Of a DNA stretch of 64,000 bases, positions 35,400-47,832 are shown piece by piece. Below the pieces are notes generated by a model. The model was not told the origin of the DNA. It saw only the letters and a program-made list of their open reading frames with translations, and made no database searches. The DNA is from Fasciolopsis buskii. Its lineage: Eukaryota; Platyhelminthes; Trematoda; Plagiorchiida; Fasciolidae. The position numbers and the translations under genes are program-made. The stretch covers positions 1-64,000 of the forward strand of contig LUCM01010544.1 of NCBI GenBank assembly GCA_008360955.1, written 5' to 3'. Position 1 is the stretch's first letter; each line of letters opens with the position of its first letter.

Positions 35400-35825
35400 A
35401 TAACGAAGTCAACCGAGAGGACCGGAATTGAAGTCCTAAAAACTAATAAACGCAAATCTGAATGATTTATATCGATGAAATGAATCACATGACATTCACA
35501 AATTCGAAGTGAAAAGATAACAGAGCACAGCTATGTGGATCAAACGTCTCAGGCCGATGGTCAATCTTTGAAGGTCAACGGTCATATTGGCAGAAGTCGA
35601 GTGGGAAACGAACGCATATTCTCCAGGTCAGATTTGTCGAAGTAGTTCAAGGTGAGTGACAATGCCAACCCTGTGAATAGAGAAGAATCCCAACAGTTGT
35701 GCACATGCGCTGGCGATGCTACCTCGACGGGTGATAAGACGTTTGCTATGTAGACGCTCATCTCAGCGATAAGGACCCCGTTGGAATCATCGACCTGATT
35801 CACGACCAGCACAAATTTTCAAAAT
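35400..35825 (-). repeat. R3 dispersed repeat, copy A
   Basis: On the minus strand this copy encodes VDDSNGVLIAEMSVYIANVL, NCWDSSLFTG and LENMRSFPTRLLPI before a stop at about 35582. The block after the stop is also shared with copies B and C. A further minus-strand frame (35800-36270) continues upstream and may belong to the same element. No family was recognised. Confidence 0.65.
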
Positions 35826-37656
35826 CAATGAGATATAAAACAACTGATTTTTTAAAGTTTGGCAAGCAGAAGATATCTATCCTAGAAGAGACGATTACTG
35901 TGTGCGCGAAATGAGCTCTCATAATCCATCCTATGTCTGGCAGGGAGTAAGGCGTAATTTTCACAGAGTTCATGCTCAATAAACATCTAAAGAGATCAAA
36001 TAACAGTTTAATGATCGAGCTAATCAGCTGGGAACCATTCATTTCTGACCAAAATTTCATCTGGGTTTTTGACACAGTTATGTTTGAATTGGTAATGTGT
36101 TGTTGATGTGACTCCCAGTAAGGACTCGAACTTGACTGCCACTCTGAACGTTCAAAGCCAACTACGACCAATACGAAATTTTCAAGTGTAATTACGAAAA
36201 CAAAATATCTGAAATCTAGGGAAGAAAATAGATTTTTCAAACAAACCACAAAAGTAAAACACCAGAACACCTTGACAATTCCCTATTTATGTTTATTAGT
36301 TGTATTGGAATCTGGGACCCGTTTACATGTTTCAAACAAATTAGTACAAAATATGGACCGCATGAAGGGGGTGTGTGTGTCAGATCGGAAGCGTTGTGCA
36401 AGTCAACTAGCTTGCATAGTGATTAGTGTTCTGCTTGGAATAGCATACAAAATGAACACGGCCCATGGAAATGAAATGAGGACGTGCATATAAACAATGA
36501 TGATCGGTGACTGAATCGCATCATTTCCGTTCACAAATCGTTTGATTTAATTTGAATGATGTTTCCTTGGGTGGCTGAAGTAGGGGTTGGGGTGCGGTAA
36601 CTCGGCTAGGGGGGAGGGTGAGCATAGAGGGGGCTGAACTTTTGGGTTCCACGTAGCCAAGGCAACACATTTTCAAATTGGAAAAAGAAATCACATTCGG
36701 TGTTTAGAATGATTGGATAGTTGGGACATATTGGTCTAATCGTTATTATAGTTGAGACATTACTGGTTCACATATTGCTTGTAAGTATTGCCAATTCAAT
36801 ATTTGTGTGGAACGGTCATATGCTCGATCATATGCACGTGGCCGAAATTGAAATACGTTAGATTAGATGTTCAGTGAACATAATTTGCTTGGAAAGTTTG
36901 CAAGAAAACCGAATTCTTGGCATGCCAGCAAGAACGACTGAACAAAACGTCAAGTGGTCTGTAAGTTAGTTCGCATTTTTCCGACATAAATGTAGACGAC
37001 GAAGGGGAAGGCGTAAATTTAAGAAAAAGAACACAAATTTGCCACGGGTTAGATTTTGAAGCGCAATAACTGTACAGACCATTACTTGATTTTGGTACAA
37101 ATGTGGTTTGCATTGCACAGATCCGCCACGTTTCGGTTCGATAGGGTAGGAATGTAAATCAGTGAATATTGGCAATTTACTCGTTCCTCATTAGTTGCTA
37201 TCAGAGTACGATGATCGACAAGATCCGATTATTTGGCGCCTTTTGGTTAATGAAATTAAGATCTTTTCGCTTTCAAATCGATTTATAACCGAAGTTCGCT
37301 TGCGTTTCTATTCACGAACCTCGGTGTTGTTCAATTGCACTGTCAGATCGTTCAGCATTCGATCGAGAGGTAGCCAAGTAGGACGAACAAACACTGAAAT
37401 AGATTTATTGCCGATGGGTTCTCATCCTAGCCAACCGCAAATTGTACTTGACCTATGAACAAAGTCAAAAGTCACGACCCACCCCAGGACTTCGGGGGGT
37501 GGGGTGGGGCTGGGAGCCAGAGAGGAAAACTCAAAATTCTCCCACCCCCCCTGTCAAAGCATTTAAACCATCTTCTTTGGAAAGATTTTCTCGACCTACT
37601 TATTCGTGAGATCCTCCTCGTCCGTTTCGTCTCAAAAACCCCGAAAGTGGACAGAA

Positions 37657-37681
37657 GTGTGTGTGTGTGTGTGTGTGTGTG
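37657..37681. repeat. (GT)n microsatellite
   Basis: A perfect GT run following a C-rich/G-rich stretch at 37490-37550. Confidence 0.95.
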
Positions 37682-38859
37682 GACATAATGGCACCCCGAC
37701 GGTGTTTCGTCCTACGGACAAGGTCATTTTGAAATGCCCAATAAAAGCAAGCTAGTACCTAGATCATGTGCACTTCGCATATGAAGTCCGTTCTGTGAAG
37801 TAGAAATGATAAGTGCTTTTTTAAAGAAAAAACGAAATGGATAGAATGTGGCACCTCGATGGATATTAGGGCTAACGAACACGTAGGGGGTGTGAACATA
37901 ATCGTGCAGTATACCCATATCCAAGAAGCTTGGGACGTGAAAGGGGCTGAATCTCCTGTGTCACTGCTACCAAAGAAATATAGCCTGACTATACGTGCTC
38001 ATTAATCGACACAGAAAATAAAAACAACTAAAAACCGAGCGAGGTATTTTCAAGCAGGTATTAATTCGTCCCGCAAAATATATTCCCCTTGAGTATTGTT
38101 TGTTTCACAAACTTTTCGACTCGTTGTACGATGTGTAAAACATACACTGGCAAACACAAACATGCTCGCATTTGCGTGAATGAAATTTCCTCCGTTCACT
38201 CAGATGCAATCATGCACTCTCTAGTCGTATTCGTTTAACTTTCCCGGCAAGGTCACGTGTGAGCGCCCATTTCCGACCGTAGATGCTGAACAGTCTAGAT
38301 TTGCATGCAATCACAGGTGTTATTTGAATGCTGCAAGAAGTCGACCTTTCGAATAAACCAAGATGTGATTCAATTGATAGTAAATCGTTCGATTATTTAT
38401 TGCCTAGCCTAATAAACTTAGCCTTCCACTGTGGCATATTACCCTCGCCCCAGGTCCCACGCGCGAATACAAGTGTGCTTACAATGCAAGTCAATCATAC
38501 TAATTTGTGACTGTTACATGAAATGTTACATGACCCGAATCGTAGATCATTTGCCATGTTACCAGGTTCGTATTGTTGATTGTCGATCATTTGGGGTCAA
38601 TTGTTCAACCATTGGCTGAGTCATCACAGTTCGGGGCTAGCGCTCCGGATAGTTAGTTGGTAATATGTTCTCGAGAACGAAAATCGGATCAACTTTTGTG
38701 ACCATAAAATCATGTACTGCCGCAAGCAGCTGTGCATGCGGTCTTGTAAGATTTTTTTTCCTACAGACGAACAACTGAAACGTACTAACCACCGGAGGTC
38801 AACAATTACCAATTGAAGTTTATTCACTAGTACAAAAAGTAGTAATTTTTCATGCACGA

Positions 38860-39029
38860 CCTTTTACTTCCTTTATTACTAAAATAACGCTATACACCAT
38901 CTCTCACGAATGGGATCGCGGCCAACAGAGGGCTGCCGAGTGGAGAAGTTGGCCGGCGATAGGAGGACTCAAACCCAGCGACCTTCACGTCCAAACTCCA
39001 GGACCTCCTCCGTTTGACCACGGCTGGTA
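38860..39029 (-). mobile_element. SINE-A copy
   Basis: Minus-strand copy with the tail CTTTTACTTCCTTTATTACT, the body GGCCAACAGAGGGCTGCC, a B box changed to GGACTCAAACCC, and a diverged head. Confidence 0.88.
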
Positions 39030-39989
39030 TTTTTTTACCATCAGTTTATAACTATTTCTAATCGTGTGTTCAAATCCGTTCGTGGTTATAGCAACGCATT
39101 TCGAACTGTAGTGTGAACACATACAAAATGTATTAGCAATTTATTGTAACGAGATTTGGTTAAACTGTGATTACACGTCCGAACAAGTCTTTAACTAGCC
39201 AACACTCATGCGGTAGTGGAGAGTGATATTTAAAATAAGAAAATGTTAGTATTCATTAGCCGGAGATTTTCGAGCGATCGACTACTCATTCGTTAGTGTA
39301 GGGTGTGTTCGTTTTTCTAAATTACAAATGGCTAAAAAAGAACAAAAAATAACAATTCACCAAAGGCTGAAAACAAGTGGAAATAAATTTCCGGCTCAAA
39401 TGATTCACTCGTCCCTTTCCAGACGTATAGAGAAAAATTGGTTTCTTCTTTTTTGTAAAAAAAACGTGCTTTTCCTGAGTGCAAGTTAGCCTGGCAGGGG
39501 AGAGAATGAACACGAGTTGCACGATAGTCGGACAACTGGTCTCTAACTCGTTCAGATTTCTCTCCGAAATGGCAGCGAGAAACGTGTCTTTGTTTCGAAG
39601 TCACGATGAAACGTACGATGCAACTGCTGGTTCATAATGAACACATTTCTGTGATTGTTTGTATTCTTTGACGCGACTCGTTTGACTTTGCTCGGAACGG
39701 TTGATACGATTGCACAAATCTCAACATTCAAGGACGAGGACGGGAAATGCTGGAGAGTTTATGAAATCAAATATCTTTTGATTAATAAACTTAAGCTTTC
39801 AAATTTCAAACACTCGGTTTATTTAGAAAGTATTCCTGTTCGGAGTAGTATTCACAATTTTCACCCGGGCTAGACCACAAAGTTAAAACGACATCTCATT
39901 TTCCACCATATGGGTCGACTGGATTGAAACGTGAAATTTTTCTCCGCTTACAGCTAGATACTATTGTGGAATTTTTGTCGTTCATACTG

Positions 39990-40496
39990 TCATCAAGTGC
40001 TTTCTCAATGCTAACTTCGCTTTTTGTCGTGTGTACTGTGCCGCAGTGCATTCAGTTCTGCTGTACGGTTGCGAGACGTAGAGCATGCGCGTGGGCGATG
40101 TTCGTCGGTTGGAGGTTTTCGACCACCGATGTCTACGTAGTATGGCTAGGATTGGGTGCAGTGAGTAATGTAGAAGTCAGGAGTCCAGTACTGAGTGCCG
40201 GCTCTCGGAACACCTTGATTCAGCGTATGAAACTTAATAGACTACGCTGGTTGGGTCACGTGTTGCGTATGACGAACACTCGTCTACCATATCGTGCGTT
40301 ATTTTGTGTTCCTCCTAAGGAATGGAAGAAGCCATGTGGAGGCCAACAGATGACGTGGCAATGTGGGATGAGAAAATGTACAACGAATTTAGGTAAAGTA
40401 GGTGTCTCAAGCCTTCGCGGTTGGGGTCCGAAAGACTCGTCGACTTGCTGGCTGGAGATACTTGAGGATATGGCAATGAACCGTGAACAGTGGTGA
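39990..40496 (+). pseudogene. RTE-like LINE C-terminal fragment
   Basis: The frame ending at 40496 contains a decayed LLYGCET region, SNVEVRSPVLSAGSRNTLIQ, RLRWLGHVLRMTNTRLPYRA, a GGQQMTW block, LRGWGPKDSSTCWLEI and DMAMNREQW before the stop. These are the C-terminal motifs of RTE-type non-LTR elements. The copy starts in mid-protein (5'-truncated), as expected of failed target-primed insertions. The 3' UTR (40497-40714) leads to a (GAT)n tail, so its 3' end is intact. Confidence 0.78.
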
Positions 40497-40714
40497 TCGT
40501 GCTGTCATTTTCTATCGAATCAGAATGATTGAAAACACGTGCGTTTGTGCAGTTAGACTGTGTTCCGTGTGTTGGCTGCAGCAGCATCTTATCTGTTCCC
40601 GCCTGTGTAGGTCCACTCCCTGTTCCCATTGAATATTCACTCTTTTTATGGAAACGTGTAACCTTGGCGAAAGGCAGCGTTCATTGAGGTTTGCTTTGCT
40701 GTTTGACGCTGAAC

Positions 40715-40756
<42 letters not shown>
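40715..40756 (+). repeat. (GAT)n tail of the RTE-like LINE
   Basis: About 14 GAT units directly terminate the 3' UTR of the LINE fragment. RTE-group elements commonly end in short tandem repeats instead of poly(A), so this is likely the element's own 3' tail. Confidence 0.75.
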
Positions 40757-41427
40757 AATGATACAAGTGAACAGATGGCTAAACGAATTTGGAAAAAAGA
40801 TCGGCCTTGGTCTGGCGCCTAATGTTTTGTCTTTCGACGAAACCGTCGTGGGTCCAATTCCTTCTTCAGTTCGGTCAATTTCGTCACCGTCAGTCACACA
40901 ATGACTTCTGCTCTCTCCTTAAAACAATGTCCAGTTTTAAGTAAGATAAATCATGAAAGATGTTAAATGCTTATTATAAAAATAGTTAATTAATGACAAT
41001 AGATTATCAATATTGGTGTCATTAGCATGTACAAAACTTAATTCACTTGAAACCTTTCAGCTATTTGGTCACTTGAAATTGTTTTATCAGTTCACATATT
41101 TAGTCCCCGGGTGGGGTGGGGCAGTGAGCTATTTTCTTTCTCACTGACGACTTGAATTCCAAGTTAGGAAAAAAAGTAGCAAAAAATGAATTAGGGGGAA
41201 ATTGCCCTAGTCGTCTGGTTTGATAGACACATCTTGATAGTCCACGACTTCATTGGCCGCGTTCGTTCTTCACAAACAGACGGAAATTATCGTGGACTTG
41301 ATCTGTGCCGGGGACCGTTGGGAGAAAAAGCAAACGTATCAAGCGCAAAATGGAAAACTAAAAGCCAAATCGAACATGCCTGCGTTTCCACATCTCAGGG
41401 AACATTTGAAACGTGGAAACTCAACAA

Positions 41428-41457
41428 CAGCAGCAGCAACAACAACAACAACATCAG
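41428..41457. repeat. (CAA/CAG)n tract
   Basis: A mixed CAR trinucleotide run. GT-rich tracts follow at 41820-41845 and 42266-42308 (TATG and TG units). Confidence 0.85.
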
Positions 41458-42443
41458 CATGGAAACTATCCTAATTTGTGTGCTTGTGTTTTCACGTGTG
41501 TACACATGTCCGCGTATTTCAAGTCTCTTGGAAAAGTGGATTGGTAGATTTGAGTTTCCATCAAATTCGAGAATGTTTTCATTTTCTTTTGTTGTTTTTG
41601 CAATTTGATATTCGTTCCGAGATAGTGTTTGTTTCTTCCAGTCTGTGCTACTGTTCGCCACGGATGACGAGATATATTAGGCGGATTGATGCGACTTTTC
41701 GTTGGCGAGTTTAGCAAAAAGTACATTTCCATCCAAATGACTGATGGGTTTGGAACAGCCCGGACCATTTTATCCTGAGCGTCTGTGTATGCGCGTGTTT
41801 GTCCGTGTTTGTGCGTTCATGTGTATGCGTGTGTGTGTGTGCGTATATATTGCCATTCTTATTCATCCATTCCATCAGCCACAGGCCTGGACTGCTCACC
41901 GTAACGAGTGTGCACTTTCCGGTCATAAGTTTTGGTTAAATACATTGAGGGAACATACATTCTCCAAAACAACCGTATCATAAGAATGCTCGTTTGGTAT
42001 AAATTCGAACGAAGAGCCTTCCGAATGTCATTCATACTAACTGTATATACATCACAGTACCGGTGTAAATATCTGTTACACTTGTAATGTTTGGTTCCGT
42101 TTTCATCCAACCAAAAAACTGCGACTTTTCACTCGGAACTCCATAGCTTATTGAACGCGCGCGAGATGTAAACTGTTATACACCCATGGAATTCCGACTT
42201 ATAGTTTCATCTAAGCAATCTACCATAGTGAGCTAATATTCGATTCAGTTTGTTGTCACTGTTGCGCGTGTGTGTATGTATGTATGTATGTATGTGTGTG
42301 TGTGTGTACTTCGACAAAGCGCACTCTACGTGCCTAATCCCAACTGAGTGGCATCAAGTGAAATTGCCCTTGATGACTCGCTGTTGATCACCCAACCATT
42401 CCGTTGTTTGTTAGTTCATACTTCAATGTTATTTTCTGTTCAT

Positions 42444-42618
42444 CTTCTGTCTTTTAATTCCGTCATTTATAAAACAGTTTACATCACTCTCAGAAAGGGT
42501 GACGCCAACCAGCAGAGTGTTATCAATTTGGAAAATTGACCGGCGGTCGGAGAACTCGAACCGGCGGACTTCAAATCCAAACGTGATAGCCTTATTCGGT
42601 TGATCATAACCGACGAAC
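42444..42618 (-). mobile_element. SINE-A copy, old
   Basis: Minus-strand copy with substantial divergence: the body GCCAACCAGCAGAGTGTTATC, the B box GAACTCGAACC, and the head ending TTGATCATAACCGACGAAC. It is readable only by alignment with other copies. Confidence 0.75.
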
Positions 42619-43455
42619 ATTATCGGAGAACACGCTGATTGTTGATCCCATTTCCGGTAGCATAAAACAGTGCTAACTGGCTCATACCGAATACCTTACT
42701 CACAAAGCAATTTATGAGACGACACAGTCTGTCTCTTTTATAAGCTGAGTTTCGGATAGTTCGTTTTACTAATATCACCTCACACGGAAGCTTGGAACGT
42801 AGTAACATACAACTGGGATGGAGCTTAGCTGTTGCATCGGTAATTCTTATATCGCCTTCACAGACGATGAAAAACTAATCGCACTAGTATGTTTCCCATG
42901 GTAAATAGGTGAACAACAATTATTCCCAATAGATTTCCCAGTCGATGATCAGTAAGTGTTTTTCCAATTTTCGATCGATTAATCTTGCCACCTCCCCAAT
43001 CGTTTTGGCTTTGATCTCAACCAGGGTTGGAGATATTGCATACCCATTGACTGACAATGCGTTTGTGATTCCCGTTTGAGGTTGATCAACATTAAAGTAG
43101 GATGATGTTGATTAGTAATCAGCATGACTTAGCGCCCCAAAAGGTTGACTTCGTATCATGGGCTGACAGATAAAGTTCACATGACAGGAGATTCGATGAA
43201 ATCCGCAACGAATTATTTAACCGTTGGAAATCGACATGTACACATTCTCGGGTAGTTCGTATTTTGTGTCCCTATCAACGAAGGATCAGACTGAAGGCCC
43301 GAGTATTTATTCGTGGTTAACGCTTAGCCTGGTCGAGTTTAGTGAACAAATTCCCTCATTTTCTCTAATGGCATTGCGAATAATTTTTCCAACAATTACA
43401 GTACGTCAACTCAAGGTGAAGACACCGAACAGTGCCACACAGTTGATCTGAGATG

Positions 43456-43459
<4 letters not shown>

Positions 43460-43501
<42 letters not shown>
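43460..43501. repeat. (AT)n at gap edge
   Basis: An AT array running into the assembly gap. It is the likely cause of the failed assembly. Confidence 0.95.
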
Positions 43502-44400
43502 NNNNNNNNNNNNNNNNNNNNNNNNNNNNNNNNNNNNNNNNNNNNNNNNNNNNNNNNNNNNNNNNNNNNNNNNNNNNNNNNNNNNNNNNNNNNNNNNNNN
43601 NNNNNNNNNNNNNNNNNNNNNNNNNNNNNNNNNNNNNNNNNNNNNNNNNNNNNNNNNNNNNNNNNNNNNNNNNNNNNNNNNNNNNNNNNNNNNNNNNNNN
43701 NNNNNNNNNNNNNNNNNNNNNNNNNNNNNNNNNNNNNNNNNNNNNNNNNNNNNNNNNNNNNNNNNNNNNNNNNNNNNNNNNNNNNNNNNNNNNNNNNNNN
43801 NNNNNNNNNNNNNNNNNNNNNNNNNNNNNNNNNNNNNNNNNNNNNNNNNNNNNNNNNNNNNNNNNNNNNNNNNNNNNNNNNNNNNNNNNNNNNNNNNNNN
43901 NNNNNNNNNNNNNNNNNNNNNNNNNNNNNNNNNNNNNNNNNNNNNNNNNNNNNNNNNNNNNNNNNNNNNNNNNNNNNNNNNNNNNNNNNNNNNNNNNNNN
44001 NNNNNNNNNNNNNNNNNNNNNNNNNNNNNNNNNNNNNNNNNNNNNNNNNNNNNNNNNNNNNNNNNNNNNNNNNNNNNNNNNNNNNNNNNNNNNNNNNNNN
44101 NNNNNNNNNNNNNNNNNNNNNNNNNNNNNNNNNNNNNNNNNNNNNNNNNNNNNNNNNNNNNNNNNNNNNNNNNNNNNNNNNNNNNNNNNNNNNNNNNNNN
44201 NNNNNNNNNNNNNNNNNNNNNNNNNNNNNNNNNNNNNNNNNNNNNNNNNNNNNNNNNNNNNNNNNNNNNNNNNNNNNNNNNNNNNNNNNNNNNNNNNNNN
44301 NNNNNNNNNNNNNNNNNNNNNNNNNNNNNNNNNNNNNNNNNNNNNNNNNNNNNNNNNNNNNNNNNNNNNNNNNNNNNNNNNNNNNNNNNNNNNNNNNNNN
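43502..44400. other. Assembly gap (899 N)
   Basis: A run of N. Frames drawn across it are artefacts. The missing sequence includes at least the head of the SINE-A at 44411. Confidence 1.
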
Positions 44401-44410
44401 AAGTATATTC

Positions 44411-44545
44411 CGGCGGGTTCGAATCCTCCCACCACCGGTCAACTTCCCCACATGGCAGCCCTCTCTCGGCCTCGGCTTCCTTCCTGAAAATTGATGCACA
44501 TTGTTATTTCATTAATAAAAAAGAAGTAAAATAGATAAAAGAAGA
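44411..44545 (+). mobile_element. SINE-A copy, head lost in gap
   Basis: Begins at CGGCGGGTTCGAATCC (B box), continues with CCACCACCGGTCAACTTCCC, the body and the tail TTCATTAATAAAAAAGAAGT plus ATAGATAAAAGAAG. The A-box half is either inside the gap or truncated. Confidence 0.88.
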
Positions 44546-44684
44546 CAGTAATCAGCCAAAATCCAGCGAACATGTCAACCAGCACCAACGATGACTCTTG
44601 GAGAATGAAAGTGACCAGATTGCACTCACTGGCTGAGATGGGTGAGCTTAATTTAAGGGAGCCTGATTCAGGTCTGTTGGGTGT

Positions 44685-45175
44685 TATTTTATCTAGCACA
44701 GAGGTTTCTCTCTGGTGGGAGAAAAGCAGAGGTCTGTCAGCTCAGACGCAGTGAATGGTGGGGGCCATGCACGGTTGAAATCACCGACAGTAATATGTGG
44801 ACTAAAGTTATGAAGTGGAGTGTGACAAAAGGTGTAGAGAGAATTTGAAAAAGTTGATATAGTGTGTTGCCAGATTGAGGAGGTTATGCATAAGTTCATT
44901 TTAATTGCCATACGGTGATGGGAAAATCCGGGGATGAAACTGAGTTACCATGCACTCAATACCCCTTAGCAAGAAATGGCAATTGTCTTCAGACTGGTCA
45001 GATCAGGTCTATGGATGTTAGTACATCGCCTCCGGCATTCTTCTTGATCGAAACTTTGCATGCATGTGCGATTTGAAGTTATCGATCTATGTCAGGGAGC
45101 TCGAAATACTCGGGATAAGCCACAATTCATGCGGATGATGCACATGTGAATGTGAGTCAGGGATCAGATCAGTTC
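44685..45175 (-). pseudogene. CR1-like LINE endonuclease fragment
   Basis: The minus-strand reading gives HITVGDFNRAWPPPF and DLCFSPTREK, the GDFN and SPTR blocks of the AP-endonuclease. The DNA aligns with the EN region of the relic at 22886-23749 (for example the SPTRGGSILD region, and the ATGCACATGTGAATGTGAGTC block opposite 23385-23405). Frames are broken and no RT follows, so this is a separate, truncated insertion. It keeps GDFN where the other copy has a Lys. Confidence 0.7.
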
Positions 45176-45604
45176 AGTTTAGACTAAAATTAAACGTAGA
45201 TTAACTTGTTCCGGTGAATCTCGTGGACCCCAAGCTAGTAGTCTGACTGTAGGTACACGATTTAGTCCACTGGTTAAAGTCTTCATAATTTCTATCCATG
45301 CCCCAAACATTACTTGCCTCAAACAGACAATCGTTCGATGGGCATGCGCAAAGTATGTCCCAACCGCTCTAACCTATTTTGATTAAGCGCTTGTTCAACA
45401 AACTTACTCAAGACCCTAACGTCTAATCTCTCAATTAATCACAAAATTCTCCCAACAAATTCTGCCAAATACTACGAAGATAACGATATTCAAATACCAA
45501 AATTCTTCCCATATTTTCTGCTTTGAACACCTGTGTTCCGGATGTGTAGAATAATCCGTATGTACATACTCGATCCTTGATTGGTAACCGCGGATGTCAC
45601 TTCG

Positions 45605-46258
45605 ACGCCACAGATGCGACGTCGTTTACAAAGTGAATTGGATGGAACGCGACAAGTAGTATATTGATCAAACCGGGAGAAAAGTGACTACTAGTTACAA
45701 AAACACACGAATTACTCTTCCTCATTTCCATCCACGAAGACCAAGAAAGATTCTCGATCAAGTCACCAAGAGACACGCGAGGGAGTTTCTGGAAGCCCAG
45801 GATTCTTCAAATAATTCGATCAATAGACACATCGAATTGGATCACGGGTGCACTCGGATGAGAGGCAGATAACGTTGCCAAATGAAAGAACCGGAATTCA
45901 AGTCGTATAGACCAATAATCACAGATCTGAATCACTAATCCCGATCAGTTTTCGGAAACGAATCACACGATAATCACATATTTAAAATGAAAACAACACC
46001 ACACAACTAAACGGATCAAACTTCCCAGGCCGAATGTCAATCTGTGAAGGTTAGTGGTCACATTAGCGGAAGTCGAGTGGGAAACGAACGCATATTCTCC
46101 TGGTCAGGTTTGTCGAAGTAGTTCAAGTTGAACGACAATGACAATCCTGTGAACAGAGAAGAATCCCAACAGTTGTTCACCTGCACTGACGATGTCACCT
46201 TGACTGGTAATGGATGTTTGGAACCTAAGCGCCAATCTCAGCCATCATAACTCCAATG
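45605..46258 (-). repeat. R3 dispersed repeat, copy B
   Basis: Near-complete alignment to copy C in reverse orientation, from a CACAAGTAGTATATTGATCAA-like block at one end to the ENMRSFPTRLPL coding block at the other. It shares NCWDSSLFTGLSLS-type coding with copies A and C. Confidence 0.7.
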
Positions 46259-46731
46259 AATAATGTTCATTTGTCATTGTTTGAAATTTCCAGGTAGAAT
46301 TCTGCCACACACCAGTCCTTTTTTCACACATGAATGTGGCTGTGTGCGGAAATCTCCCCACTCCCCTGAACTTCCTCTCGCGCGCAGTTCCAATTTATCA
46401 CATCACGTGTATCTCTATCTACAGGTAACGTTTGATTCACGATATTTGCACAGCTTTTGACGTCCCATTTGAGGACTTGTAGTGAACTGCCGTACTCAAT
46501 TGGCACTTCACACACACTGCCATATGGACTGACAACGTTATAACAGTGTCCAGTTTTTAGCCGAAGGTTTCAGCACGAATTTCGAATGCAGAAATTCATT
46601 TGGAATTGTCAATTTCGAAGCCCATTTTCGTGAGGTTACTCGAAAGAATTCGTTCTCGGGGTCATATTCATCTTGTATGACGCAACAGGGACACTTTTAA
46701 AGGCCCATAATCCAGTATAATTATACTCATA

Positions 46732-47071
46732 TTCATGAACTAATTCACCATGTGATATCATCGCTCAACTCACCATAAAGAAACCATGGAAGCACTGTAC
46801 ATCTGTTTCAACATGATTAGGATAGGTGCAACATCATCATGTGGTGAATTTCAACAAACCGTTCAGAGCCTACCCGGTAAAGTAATGGCTAAGGTGTTCG
46901 ACTCAGAATCGTTCGTCCTTGTTCGGATTCGCGTCCCAGTTCGGGCGCGGTGGATATGCACTGCCGCTGATGATTCCTGACGAGCTGGATGAAACAGCTG
47001 TACAGTGCTTCCATGGTTTCTTAATGGCGAGTTGAGCGATGATATCACATGGTAAATTATTTCATGAAAAC
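46732..47071 (+). mobile_element. SINE-B foldback element, full-length
   Basis: The best preserved copy. The left arm starts AATTCACCATGTGATATCA. The tRNA-like core runs from GAGCCTACCCGGTAAAGTAA (near 46866) to GGATTCGCGTCCCAGTTCGG (near 46924). The right arm ends TGATATCACATGG before TTTCATGAAAAC. The left arm is shortened after CTGTTTCA. It carries GCACTGCCGCTGATGATTCC with GGATGAAACAGCTGTACAGT. Confidence 0.85.
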
Positions 47072-47832
47072 ACTTAACTCATATTGTTTACTAATTTACG
47101 GTTATGATAGAGATGCGTAATCCATGACATTAGAAAATTTGGTCCCATGATGTTTATACTCTCCTAACTAGGAGTACCAAATTTTGTAGGTCGGAGTGTA
47201 TGCCCGACTACTCATAAACGTTCCTGGGAATACAAAAGAGGCGCCAAAATTTCCCAATAGGTACAGATTTTTTTCTATTTTCCCCCAATGATCGACCACG
47301 TCGCCCTCGTGTTTTACATGAAAAATCCATCGAATCATTGCTTACACTTGGTCTGGTCTGTTCTGGTTTAAAAGGCGTCGTTTAAACCCCTTCCGCACAG
47401 GCGTTGGACAAACTGAACAGTCCCCTTTTGCATGAATGTTCCACCGTTCCTTTTGACTTTCACGTTTGACCAAGTGTTCTTTCATTTATCAACGGTAATT
47501 TGCTTATCCAATTACACAGGCCCACTGATGTCAGTAGGTTTTTTGAACTCGTGTTACGTCTCACAGGAAACCGAGTGATAACATGTTTTTTGTTTCTATG
47601 GTAAATGATGAGGTTGAGCAAAACAAATTTTGTGGCCGTCACGTTTTTGACGTTTGTTATCTCGAAAATGTGTTACCAATTCGAACGCAGAAACTGACAA
47701 GTGAGATAGTACACATTTACAAGTGATTCTGAACAAAAGATACATTTTTTGTATCGTTGGAAAATGATCATCTCGTTACCTGTCACCTCGTCCCATCCCG
47801 CCACCCGCCGTTTGTTCTCAATCCGTTCACAG

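Larger units (their letters stand above)
34869..47832 (+). other. Stomatin-like gene intron 2 (12,964 bp)
   Basis: Bounded by the donor GTGAGT (34869) and an acceptor ending CCGTTCACAG at 47832, phase 0. It includes the 899-base assembly gap, so the stated length depends on the gap estimate. Between recognised repeats (36270-38855, 41000-42440, 42620-43455, 47075-47830) I see only microsatellites and no gene. Confidence 0.85.

Noticed and set aside
43411..44499. Long minus-strand frames across 43411-44499
   Set aside because: They run through the N gap, so most of their length is unknown sequence.
47749..47832. ATG at 47749 as a gene start for the last stomatin exon
   Set aside because: The 28 residues before the splice acceptor have no family similarity, while residues after 47833 continue the stomatin coiled-coil exactly.
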